A stretch of DNA of 64,000 nucleotides from positions 17,388 to 81,387 of the forward strand of contig NW_003314417.1 in the NCBI RefSeq assembly GCF_000143415.4, in the 5' to 3' direction. Below, one piece after another: positions 49,080-59,180 of this stretch. Positions within the stretch are counted from its first letter, which is position 1; the number at the start of each line of letters is the position of its first letter. The translations under genes and the position numbers were made by a program. The notes beneath the pieces were generated by a model. That model did no database searches and had not been told where the DNA came from. It was given only the letters and a program-made list of their open reading frames with translations. This DNA comes from Selaginella moellendorffii. Lineage: Eukaryota > Streptophyta > Lycopodiopsida > Selaginellales > Selaginellaceae.

Positions 49080-50176
49080 GAGATGGCATAGCCTAGTCTA
49101 AGGAGACTAGATCTTTGTTTTTTTACGTTGGATCATAACATTGGTATTAGAGATGGTGGTATGGCTAACTTGGCTAGCTAATGTGAAGAAGTTCTTAGTT
49201 GCTAAAGGAACTCCAAATGTAAAGGCTTTAGTGGTTATTCCAATAGTTTTGCATGATGCAAGTCTTCAGTGGTGGAATTGGCTTGAGGAGTCTTGTATTG
49301 TAGATAAAAAACCACCAATGTCTACCATGGATGAGTTTGAGGCTGCTTTCTATTTGTGCTTTGCCCCTCATTACGACGTGGAGAATGCTTGTACAAACCT
49401 TTGACATTTCCAACAAGGGAAAATGACACTCGAGGACTATATTACGAAGTTTACTCGCTTGATTAGTTGTGTTCCAACGAAGGATCTAGATCAGAACAAG
49501 TCCTACTTTATTGATAGCCTTCATAGTGAGAGTATGCAGTAACACTTGTGTCATACTCAGCTTACAAGGACTTTGGAGGAGCTCTTTAATGTGACTCGTC
49601 AACTTGACAATGACGAGCACAAGTTTCAGAATCGTTCGAGTAGTCCTTTTGTCGAGAACTATCATAATGATCATCATGGACATAAGGATGGGAACAACCA
49701 CCACAACCTAAAGTTTGTGGTGGCTACCTCAATCAAAGAAGTAGAAGTTCTTTGTGAAGAATTATAGATAGGGCTGTCATCATTGCGGCAAGCTTGGACA
49801 CTAGAAAGCTGATTGTTCATAGTTGAAGAACAAGTAGCAAAGCAAAAAACATGGCCAATATTCTACTGACGGTAACTCAAATATTAAAAAATTGCAAACT
49901 TTATAGTGTGAGGATGATGGGGACGACAATTTCAGTTGGAAGAAGAAGCTTTCAATTGTTGTTTGTCGACTCAACTGTGTATGGAACAAGATGGAGCTCA
50001 AGGACACTCTTGAATCAACTTTAATGTTAAAAGGTATGTTTTGTGGTGGTCCAATATAGATTTTACTAGATAGTGGGAGCGATAATAACTTTGTTTCGGC
50101 AAAGTTTATTGACGAGCCTAGCCTGGTGACACAAAGAGTTCTCCCATACACAATGGAAGGTGTAGCTACCTTTGCT
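49080..50176 (+). pseudogene. gag-pol: Gypsy G gag-protease remnant, split by Z
   Basis: Gag core at 49141-49404 (DASLQWWNWLEE) continues with MTLEDYITKFTRL. A zinc knuckle CHHCGKLGH near 49765 has an internal stop, and protease LLDSGSDNNFVSAKF lies near 50065. The frame runs to VATFA at the edge of Z and resumes at 63650 as QHFNTCVKGLEV. Several stops, so inactive. Confidence 0.75.
50172..50176. repeat. Target-site duplication TTGCT (or TGCT) of Z
   Basis: Repeated at 63649-63653. Joining the flanks through one copy restores the gypsy G protease frame. Whether 4 or 5 bp depends on assigning one T to the terminus. Confidence 0.85.
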
Positions 50177-50200
50177 AAGCTCTATTTCGTTAAAGTGGGA
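50177..50200 (+). repeat. Left terminal inverted repeat of Z
   Basis: Begins AAGCTCTATTTCGTTAAAG. The same 24 bp, inverted, ends X, Y and Z. Confidence 0.92.
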
Positions 50201-50594
50201 ATTGTCATTATCCCACTTGTAAAATAAGGTTTCCAAACCTTTATATAGTATATAAATATAACAAAATTCAACTGCATTGAGGCACATGCCATTTTATTTT
50301 AAACAAGGAAATGTCTACTCAATCACTTCTCACTGCTTCACCTCTCTCTTCTCCTTGTCATCGTCGTCCAATTTCTTTCCATCCTTTTAATATTGGCTCA
50401 GTTGCTCTGAGTCTAGGTGGAGCCCAAGTCCCCATTCAATCTTTACTTTCCCCTTATTAATAAAACAACTTCGTAGACTTCCAATAACATGCTGTAAATG
50501 CAAATCCTCTCAAAGAATTGTCTTTTAATATTAATACAATGGCATGGAACCCCATGCCATAATAAGTTACATTTTTAAATAAATACATGCCATC
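50201..50594. other. Left subterminal region of Z
   Basis: No gene. Contains a palindrome at 50539-50560 and probably the 3' untranslated part of the minus-strand gene. Confidence 0.6.
50539..50560. repeat. 22-bp palindrome, left subterminal member
   Basis: ATGGCATGGAA / CCCCATGCCAT halves. Same family as the members listed under the palindrome finding. The equivalent in Y is 22013-22034. Confidence 0.85.
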
Positions 50595-51457
50595 TCAGAC
50601 TGTTATTTTTTGCCTCCAACGCCTATACAATAATCTTGGAATTTCATCACTCTCCACACTATCAGGATTTAAACCCAATAGTAATGCCATCTCTTCTCTA
50701 ATACGTCCACGCTCATGTTCAGTGGTCGAAGAACCCATCCGGTTGAGCAGATTATGGAGATGCGGATAGTGCTTGGCTAGACAATATACATGCCATAAAT
50801 GATAACTGGTGTCTGTCCGATCAAATGGCTTCTGATATACCGTTCCATCTGCCATTTGGTTGATTTCTGCAGCCACCTCCTGGACTGGCCGGTTCTCTAT
50901 CACCATCGCTTCAAGCCATTTTGCAAGGTCCCCCAGAACATACGGTTTCTTCTCCCTAGTTTCCATACTGCAAGAGATGGGGTGCACTGCATATGTGTGC
51001 GTGTTCGCTGCAGTTTTAATCGGCGAGTCATCGATGATGAGGATTTCACTTGACCTAGCAGTCCGGTTCATCACTACAGCCTCTGCCTTGACGAAGATGG
51101 GCTTGCTACCCCTCACATGGACCATAGTCAAGCAATCCTCCTGCGTTAGGAGAAAGTCAAATGGTAATATTACTCGCGTCTGATCGTGCATCATCTGTAG
51201 CAACGTTAATGCATTGTGGCGCATCATGGATGTCCAAACTCCCAATTGCAAATTGAACCCGGCCCTCTGTTTTAAGTGTCGCATGGTCATTATTAGATCC
51301 CGCAGTTTCTCCCGTGTGATTAATGTGAATCTGTCTCTTTTGACCAACTTGCGACCGCAGGCTTTGGAGGGTGCAGTGACATTCGAGGACGAGCCACGCT
51401 CATGGGAGAAAAGGACACCGTTCAGATCAAAAACGATACAGTACTTTCGCCGTGACT

Positions 51458-51504
51458 CTGAAATGAAATGCGTCAGCATAAAAAATGGTACAAGTCAATT
51501 TTAC
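51458..51504 (-). other. 47-nt intron before the phosphatase exon
   Basis: GTAAAATTG...CATTTCAG, phase 1. It joins ANIVD to SRRKYCIVFDLNG in frame and contains a stop if retained. Confidence 0.8.
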
Positions 51505-51690
51505 CATCTACAATATTAGCGAATGGTGCTCCCGATGGTCGTTCAGAGGGTTTTGGTCGAGGAAACGTGAAGGGCGGAAATACTCTCCTCTGCAATGTGG
51601 GGTCAATCGCATCCGATGGCGTGTGGGCACATGCCATTTCAGCTGTAGACTCTGGTACAACTGGCTCAACAGTGGCATGGGGTGGTTCCG

Positions 51691-51712
51691 ATGGCGTGTG
51701 ATCACACGCCAT
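51691..51712. repeat. 22-bp palindrome, perfect, inside coding exon
   Basis: Perfect dyad with half-site ATGGCGTGTGA. On the minus strand it encodes the MACDHTP part of a protein repeat. A second coding copy is at 51616-51637. Confidence 0.85.
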
Positions 51713-52284
51713 TTCAGCTGGTGCCTCCGTTGGCAAAGTGGACATGACCGAACAGGCAGCAGGGGCGGTGTAGGGAGGTTCCAACGGCGCGTAGTCAGAC
51801 GATTGGGCACACGTTGGAAATGAGGATACGACCGGCTTGGCGGCTGGGGCGGCCTCATGCGGGTCCAATGGCGCCTGGTCACCGTCAGTTGGATACGTGG
51901 ACAAGATTGACTCAGTGGTATGGGCAGCATCAAGTGGAGCGTGGTCAGCTTGCTTGGCGTTGATATGGATAGTAGCCTCCACCAGCTTTGATGACTCTTG
52001 CAGGCAAGTAGAGTCCACTGGCGGATCCATATGCATGTCCAAATATCTCCCTTCGATTGAGATGGTATCCTCCCGTGCTACTAAAAACAAACTCATTAGC
52101 ACATTGAATCGACTATACTGTATTTACCATCAACTGCTATTGAGGAACTAGGACCGATATCACTTGGGCGCACTGCTGATTCTAAAGGATTGGACATACG
52201 TTTCGACCCTTGCTTGGCACTATCCTTCCTCGACACTAAAGGCTAGAGTTTGTATCTTAATTCAACTGAATAATCTCTACTTAC

Positions 52285-52299
52285 CATTTCTTCTGCGAC
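52285..52299 (-). other. 15-nt microexon
   Basis: GTCGCAGAAGAAATG lies between a 57-nt intron (52300-52356) and a 49-nt intron (52236-52284). It adds five residues (RRRN plus shared codons) and keeps phase. Both introns have GT...AG ends. Confidence 0.6.
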
Positions 52300-53253
52300 C
52301 TACATGGACAATGTTAGAAATGGTAAAAGGTTAGGAATGGATGTACTATTATTTACCTGATGGTTTGTCTTGTATGACCTTCCTCCGCTGCTCTTTGGCC
52401 ACCTCAGGCTGGCCATCGTCGTCATCATCGTCATCATCGTTATTGTGATCGTCACCATTGTGAGGACCATCCAAGTCCTCTTCGTCCTCCTCTTCTTCAT
52501 CCTCCTCTTCTTCGTCCTCCTCTTCTTTGTCCTCCTCTTCGTCCTTCTGCTCTTCCTGCTCATTATCTTTCTCTGGCTCCTCATCCCCCTCCTGCATTTC
52601 TTCCATAGGTTGCTCAGGCTGGATGGCTTGTTTTTCCAGGACCATCTTGGGAAAATCATCTGGCCGAGTCTCCATCTCAAAATACAAGACATCCATAGCC
52701 TGTTTTAGTGCGTGACCTAGGACCGTATCCTCACCCGACTGTCTTAACATGGTTTCTGCACGTTCTTGCACCCTTCGAAGACGACGAGATGAGAAAAACG
52801 TGGCCCTGACTTGAAAAACATCCCTCATCCATTGTACCTCTCCATTGAGATTGGGGAAGGGGAGTCCGCCATAGGAATCTGAGTCAGAAGGTGGTGACTG
52901 GCTCCTTTCACTCAGCCCTTGATCTGCAATGAATGGTATGAGCACACATGCCATAACCGCGAGGCATTACCTATCATCTTTTCGTTGCCCTTCTTCCTTT
53001 TCGAATCAAACGCCTCTGATCCCGACGACTGTCCAACGTGCTTTTGCTTTTTATGACCACTGTCAGTTTGAGCTTGGCTGGTGCTTGCCTGTTTTGCCTT
53101 TGAAAAAGTGTCTCCTGCAAGGAATGGCATGAGACCACACGCCATTGCAAATATAATTTGTACCTCCTTTTTTCCTATTGCTTGTCTGTTTGTCCTTCTT
53201 CGACACGCCACCAGTGCGCTTTTCAGTCCTCGTGTCTGAATATTCACAACGAT

Positions 53254-53291
53254 CTATAATCAAAATGGCGTGAGGCCTCACGTGACCTTAC
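53254..53291 (-). other. 38-nt intron composed largely of the palindrome
   Basis: GTAAGGTCACGTGAGGCCTC to GATTATAG. Conserved at 38 nt in copy Y (21528-21565). Skipping it links PAQ to DRCEYS in frame. Confidence 0.65.
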
Positions 53292-54734
53292 CTTGTGCAG
53301 GTTGTGACCTCGGCCTAACATCAGTAGCTGTTAACGCCGTTTCAGCATCTGGGGGTGGCCACGCTTCTGCATACAGAGCTTGTGAGATAACATTTAAACT
53401 TAAAGTGCGTACTCACTAGGTTCGTAGAGAAGATAGAGAAGATACTGTTTTTCTTTGGCAACTGTAATTATATGCTCCATTGAAGTCACCTCTTCAATGG
53501 AGTTTGTCACCGCAACACACGGGACACCCTTGAGTAGTGCGGCTCGAAAGAATAGTCCGCCGCAGTTGTACTCGACAACGCATTTGCCCTTGGAGTCACC
53601 CGCTATTGCGTTGAAGACCCAGCTGAGCATTTCCCATGCTGCACCTGGAGCTTTCTTTGGATTCGAAAGCTCCATAGCCGTCTTCAGTTCCTCAGGCACG
53701 GGTAAATTGACCTCCCTCAGATCAATTCAATCGGCTTTGTTGAACGAAGCTGGGAAGTCACTCCAATCCCACTCTGCTGCAGGACCAATAACAAGGGCGA
53801 GTGTGAAGATGCGAACATTCGTCGGTATCTTCTTCTTAGCCATTATCCCATGGATCTCCCGCATCTCCTTGCCTTTCAACCGAGCCTTCACCTCGTTCAA
53901 GGCCTTCCAGAACTTGTGATAGGATTCGGAGTCGTAGATCATATAGTGGACTGAAGATTCCACCTCCGCAAGTCCCACCATTAAGTCAATGATGGAGCTA
54001 ACTTCGTCTGCATGAGTGATCTCCTCGTTTGTGAAGTCCATCACACAAAAGATGTTCTTGACCTGCTCATCTCCGCGGGAAACGATGCTCTTCCACCTTT
54101 GATCCTCATCCGAATTCACGTATACCCGGTAAGGTTCTCGATAGGCCTCTGCTGCGGGGTCGAGTTGTTTCTGAAGCCGGCGGTCGACATCCCTCTTAAT
54201 GAAATTTGGATACTGATCCAACTTCTCAGCTTTACTTTTCGTGGCATCCCGCAGCAGATCGATGAACTTGGGGGCCCCCTTCACGTAGTCGTCGATGTCT
54301 TCATTTGACAACTCCAGCTCTTCCATCATCTCTTGCGTGGTGTCGATGCTCACCCTCGCCACGGCCACTTGCTCGAAGATCCAATCCTTCAATAGCGCAC
54401 GAGCTCTCAGAGTCGTGCACAAGTCCTCGTATGTCACAATATGGCCGGGAGTCATTTTGGTCTTGTTGAAGACTACCTCACCACGTAGAAGAGCATTAGC
54501 CACTGTCAGAAGGTCGTCGTCGTCTAGAGACCGCGAGAAACGCAAGGCGTTGAGCTTCAAATCATTGGGCTTCCGACCGTCCTCCACACCCATTGAGTTT
54601 AGCAACTCCCCGTCATGGTACCTCCTCAGCACATCTACCCATTTGTCAAAACCAACTTTTGTCGCGAGTAGAATGTTATGGATGCTGAGTGTGTCATTGA
54701 CCCCCAGTGTTTTCGAGAGAAGACTCGAGAATTC

Positions 54735-54788
54735 CTTCAATGGAAATGGCGTGAGGCCACATGCTATGCCACATGCAACGAGGCTTAC
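54735..54788 (-). other. 54-nt intron after the ParB-like domain, carrying a palindrome
   Basis: GTAAGCCTCG...CATTGAAG (copy Y has CATTGCAG, and palindrome at 54746-54767). The length is a multiple of three and has no stop, so retention would still give protein. Element H inserted into this intron in copy Y. Confidence 0.65.
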
Positions 54789-56159
54789 CTGCCAGGCGCT
54801 AGTTGCTAGTGCACGTCCTTGTCCTGGTTTTTGTGGCTTCTTCAGTTGAACCCAGAGCTTCCGTGTTCGTGCCAATGTCTCGTGCAGACCCGATTTGTAG
54901 CACGTTTCTTGCTTGACATTCTGCGCGTGGGAGATGTATATGATAGATCGGAGGGGCGAGTTGCCTTTTATCAGGCGGACAACTCTTGTCTTGAAGACTT
55001 TCTTTACCTCCTCGCCCACCATAATATCCACAACTATCTGTTGCATCGCCAAGCTAGAATGCTGCCCGGAGACGGCATAGAACTGGATGTTCTGATCGTC
55101 CAACACCTTCCTATTGATCAAGTCTGGAAACCTCGTCTCGCCCTTCATTGTTCGGTAGTAGGGGATCACGTCTGCGATGTCGGGTGTTACTGGACTTGCC
55201 AGCATCTTCTGCTTCAGTTTCTCCACCCACTCATCAGATACTAGCCTGTGGTTGTATTTGCTTTGGATCTCGATACGGCTCACGTCGATTGTATATACTT
55301 TGTTGGAATAGTAACAAGTACTATTATCTGCGACAATTTTTGCTGCCTCTTCTTGCTCTTTCTGCTCTTTGCGGCTCTTCTTTTTGGTGGGTGTAGTGTT
55401 CGAACCCGAGGCAATGGCATCACCGAGTAGCTTCTTTTTTGGAGCAGCAGAGTCGGACGTCGGCTTGAGCTTGACCACCCTTTTCTGCTTCGGGGTAGTT
55501 TCCAGATCGACCCCCTTCCCCTTCGCTTCGCAAACTGGAGGCACTCTCAACGGCTCAATGTTGGAATATAGTTTTTGAACATCGCCGTAGGTGAGGTCTG
55601 TGGATTCCATGTGATCTTCATAGACCCGCAGCGTCTTTGAAATTGTGGGCCTCCTGGACAACCTCTCCCTAGCTCCCTCTAGGAATTCCTCATAGCCGCT
55701 GCCCCCCTCCGGGAAGCCGCTAGGATGTGCAAGGTGGATCTTGAAGGCGGACGTTGTCTCTACCACAAGTGCCAGTCCATATTCTTGCATGGAACTGCAT
55801 GGAGTGTCTGTCACTTGGATGAGGATCCCTATGCATTCTTTTCTCCCACCATCTGTGTTGTACAGCATCAGATCCTCGCCTTCCATCCCGAAAGTCCAAC
55901 TGGTGAGCTCCTCCCCCTTCTCTGCATCCACATTGACAGTGGCTGGAAGAAGAACGCAATTCCTCGCCTGTTCAGAAATGCACAACAATTAGAGCTGACA
56001 GATGAAAAGCTAGCAGCTGGAAATAACGTGAGGCCACACGCCATTCACCACTGCATCAGATGTCTTGAGGCTGCATCCTAAGATGGCGTGAGGCTACACG
56101 CCATCTGTAACCGAACTGCACTCGAGAGCCCAATCGGTGCATGCCAATGTTGCTACTGA

Positions 56160-56181
56160 ATGGCATGTGGCCTCATGCCAT
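56160..56181. repeat. 22-bp palindrome near the start of the ParB/FCP1-like gene
   Basis: ATGGCATGTGG / CCTCATGCCAT, close to the family consensus, just upstream of the proposed start codon. Confidence 0.85.
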
Positions 56182-57811
56182 TTTCTACTTGGCCTAAAAG
56201 ATTTACCATTTGAAGCCGAATGGAGGCCGTGACAATCGAGGCCGGACTCGCTAGCGAATGTGCACTGTGTGTGCAGCGGATCGTAGCAGCAAGGCTACTC
56301 TGCCACTTACAGTTGGAGAGTGGTGCTGAAATCTCCCGGGACGCCAAGTGGGCTGCGTGTGGGTGGCGGAGTGGGCGGCAGAGTTGGCAGCGAAGTTACA
56401 AACTGGGTGTGTCTTGAAGTGGACGCCGATGCACACGAGCGCGATGCGAGCGTGAGTGTGATGCAAGCGCGAGTGGACGCCGATGCACACGAGAAACCTG
56501 TAGAGAAGTGAGTGTGATCGCGAGTGGGAGCGCGATGCGAGCGGGAGCGCGAGTGTGATGCGAGCACGAGCGCGAGTGTGCGAGCGCGAGTACAAAGCAA
56601 AATGCAAAACCTAACCTCACACGCGCGAAATGTCACAACGGTTGGTAATCCTGCCACGTCATCATTCCTCGGACTTGGGCGCCACCATTAATTTCTGAAG
56701 TGCCGCGCGCATGCAAGCACGCAAAATCCAAAAGAAATCCGCAACGTCATCATTCCTCGGACTGCATGCACGCGAAATCCAAAAGAAAGATCATGATTGG
56801 GATATCATTTAATACCCTCGCTATATTTATACCATGCATGATTGGATATTCCAAAGCATCTTGTATTTCCAAAAATGGCAGATGTTCAGCTAAATAAAGA
56901 AATTCTATCTGTTTCTATTTTTCTCTCAAATCAATATTATAGCGTGTGGGCTCATGCAATTTTGAACCAAAGAAACCCAAAAAACGTTGGACCCAAAATA
57001 TTTTGAAAAAACCCAAAAAACCCTAAACATTGTAAACCCAAAAATCCAGGCGTCCTGTGGCGTTATTCCTTGAATGGCGTGTGGGCGCATGCCATTTTCA
57101 GGGCCAAATGCTGAATGGAGAAAAATTCCCTTTCAGTGCAAATGCTGCAAGAGGCAGATGCCGAGCACAAAGGACTGTAACTACCTCACATGACACAGAT
57201 AAACTTTTCTCTATTTGGCAAAGATAAACTTTATAGCGTGTGGGCTCATGCAATTTTGAACCCAAAAAATGCACCAAAAAATTCTCGGCGTCATGTAGCG
57301 TTATCTCTTGAATGGCGTGGGGCCGCATGCCATTTTCAGGGGCACATAGGAGTATATTCCTAGGATATTCTGACACGCGCGAGATTTTTTTGAGTTTTCT
57401 GGAGATCCAACCGTTAGATCGCAACTAGATTTTACAGAATGGTATACAATGTCTTTCTTGATGACCCTGCAAAGAAGCATCTCGATCGGACACCACATGA
57501 GACCACACGAGCCTTACAATGTTTCAGGGGCATTTGCCATAGATCCGACCGTTATTTTGCTCCAAGATTTTACAGTTTGGTGTGCATTGACCTTTCCATC
57601 GAAACTGCAAAGGGACATCACAATCAGATGCGGGATCACAAGAAACTAACTTCACTAACTCTGGTTTCACCAAGATCTACGTAAGGAGTTATGAAATGAA
57701 AGGACCCTCTCTATTGAAATGTGTTTATGGTCCTAGGGGCATTGTGACATATCAAAGGATTTTGCATCAAGTTCTGTATTTGCATGTTTATCAAGCTACT
57801 GAATTGCTAAA

Positions 57812-57825
57812 CCCTAAACCCTAAA
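57812..57825 (+). repeat. Telomere-type repeat, (CCCTAAA)2
   Basis: Two units, with four in copy X. Confidence 0.85.
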
Positions 57826-58218
57826 CATGTGGCAAATGCTGCGTGAAGAAAGATGCCCTTTCTGGGCAAATGCTGTAAGAGGCAGATGCTGAGCAGATGT
57901 ATCTCAGGCTAGCGAAGGGGACAAACGAAAGCTAGCTATAAACATGACGGGATGCAAATAGATTACTAGGCTGGTCTTACGAAAATCAAAAACCATAATT
58001 GAAAACATTGAAAATGCAAAAAGAAAGGTTTATAATATTTTTGAATTTTAAGCAACCAAAGGAATGTAAGTAGGGCATGTGTTTGTAAGTTTAAAAATGC
58101 CTCAACCACTTAAATTCCCAAGTAAATAAAGCTGTTTCTATTTTTGGTACAGGTAAACTTTATAGCGTGTGGGCTCATGCAATTTTGAACCCAAAAATGC
58201 ACAAAAAAATGCTCGACT

Positions 58219-58326
58219 AGCATTATTCTTTGAATGGCGTGTGGCCTTATGTCGAGCATTATTCTTTGAATGGCGTGTGGCCTTATGTCGAGCATTATTC
58301 TTTGAATGGCGTGTGGCCTTATATTG
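58219..58326 (+). repeat. 36-bp tandem repeat, three units
   Basis: Same unit as 641-712 with one extra copy. The last unit diverges at its end (ATATTG). Confidence 0.88.
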
Positions 58327-59180
58327 CCATAAATGGACGTACACACACAGCATAATTATTCCTTTACACGGCGAATAATCTTGGCGCGGATCGCTGACAT
58401 GGCATGGCAAAGTTCGAATCACTGACATGGCACAGCTGGATCGAGGCAAGGACATGATGTGACAAAGTTCAACCTCCGACAGCAAAGTCTAGAAGCTACT
58501 CAGTTTGAAATTTGTCAGAGGAATCATAAGATCTGGTTTGTCAGAGGATTTGATGTGACGTTCAAGCGTGTGTTATTTTTGAATTCTCGAACTCATTCCT
58601 AGATCTATCATTTTTGTGCGCCGTGTTCTTGGTTCCGCTGAGCACAGTGAGCGCTGCTTGTGTAAGCGGCGTTGTGGGCTGTGGTTTATGCGTCTACGAG
58701 CGGTTGCGGCATTGCGAGCGGCAGTTTATGCGAGTGGTAGTTTGTGCGAGCGGCACTACGAGCAGTTGCGGTGTTGCGAGCGGCGCTACGAGTAGTTGCG
58801 GTGTTGCGAGCGGCACTGTCTTTGGTGTGGCTACCGCTTCCTCTTGATATTCGGCACTTATGCTTCCTGGTATGTTCACCATGGAATGGCTTAGGACCAC
58901 ATTTAGAAATGGCATGAGGCCACATGCCATCTTGGGCCCTTGCAATTTCATGGCTAGCGTATTGTCATGTATGTTTTTACTTGCCTGCAGCTGTGTGTAT
59001 ATCAAGATGGCATGAGGCCTCATGCCAATTTTGTGAATGCGAAATTTCACGTGGGTGTCAATAGCATGTTTGAATAATGGCATGTGGCCTCATGCTATTG
59101 AAGTTGTTTGGTATGTTATGATTTAGGCCATTCTCCAATCATTTTTTGTATGGTCTTAACTTCTTTTCTGCACTTTCAGA

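Larger units (their letters stand above)
50595..56142 (-). pseudogene. ParB-like / FCP1-phosphatase-like multidomain gene of the giant element (one nonsense change)
   Basis: Proposed exons: 56142-56112, 56077-56049, 55967-54789, 54734-53417, 53366-53292, 53253-53164, 53114-52971, 52923-52357, 52299-52285, 52235-52128, 52080-51505 and 51457-50595. They total 4995 nt, exactly 1,665 codons. Order of parts: unknown N-terminal domain (about 20-150); basic low-complexity; ParB/sulfiredoxin-like domain (about 245-370; IDVSRIEIQSKYNHRLVS, FYAVSGQHSSLA); helical region; methylase-like patch (VVEYNCGGLFFRAALL); basic linker; Glu/Asp run; repeats of AEMACxHTPS; FCP1/HAD-type domain (VFDLNGVL, GVWTSM, ILIIDDSP). 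A TGA at 53727-53729 replaces CGA of copy Y. The first two exons, with tiny introns, are the least sure. The role in transposition is unknown, and DNA binding plus a phosphatase is inference. Confidence 0.72.
56143..59180. other. Central intergenic region of Z between divergent genes
   Basis: About 3 kb, no supported gene. It holds palindromes (56160, 57074, 57312, 58909, 59007, 59077) and a GCGAGCG-rich low-complexity stretch (about 56400-56600). Three direct repeats of TATAGCGTGTGGGCTCATGC occur at about 56939, 57232 and 58162. Two CCCTAAA units (57812-57825) and three 36-bp repeats (58219-58326) follow, with a GC-rich repeat at about 58640-58830. A 3' splice-like site precedes the transposase ATG. 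It likely contains both promoters. Confidence 0.6.
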
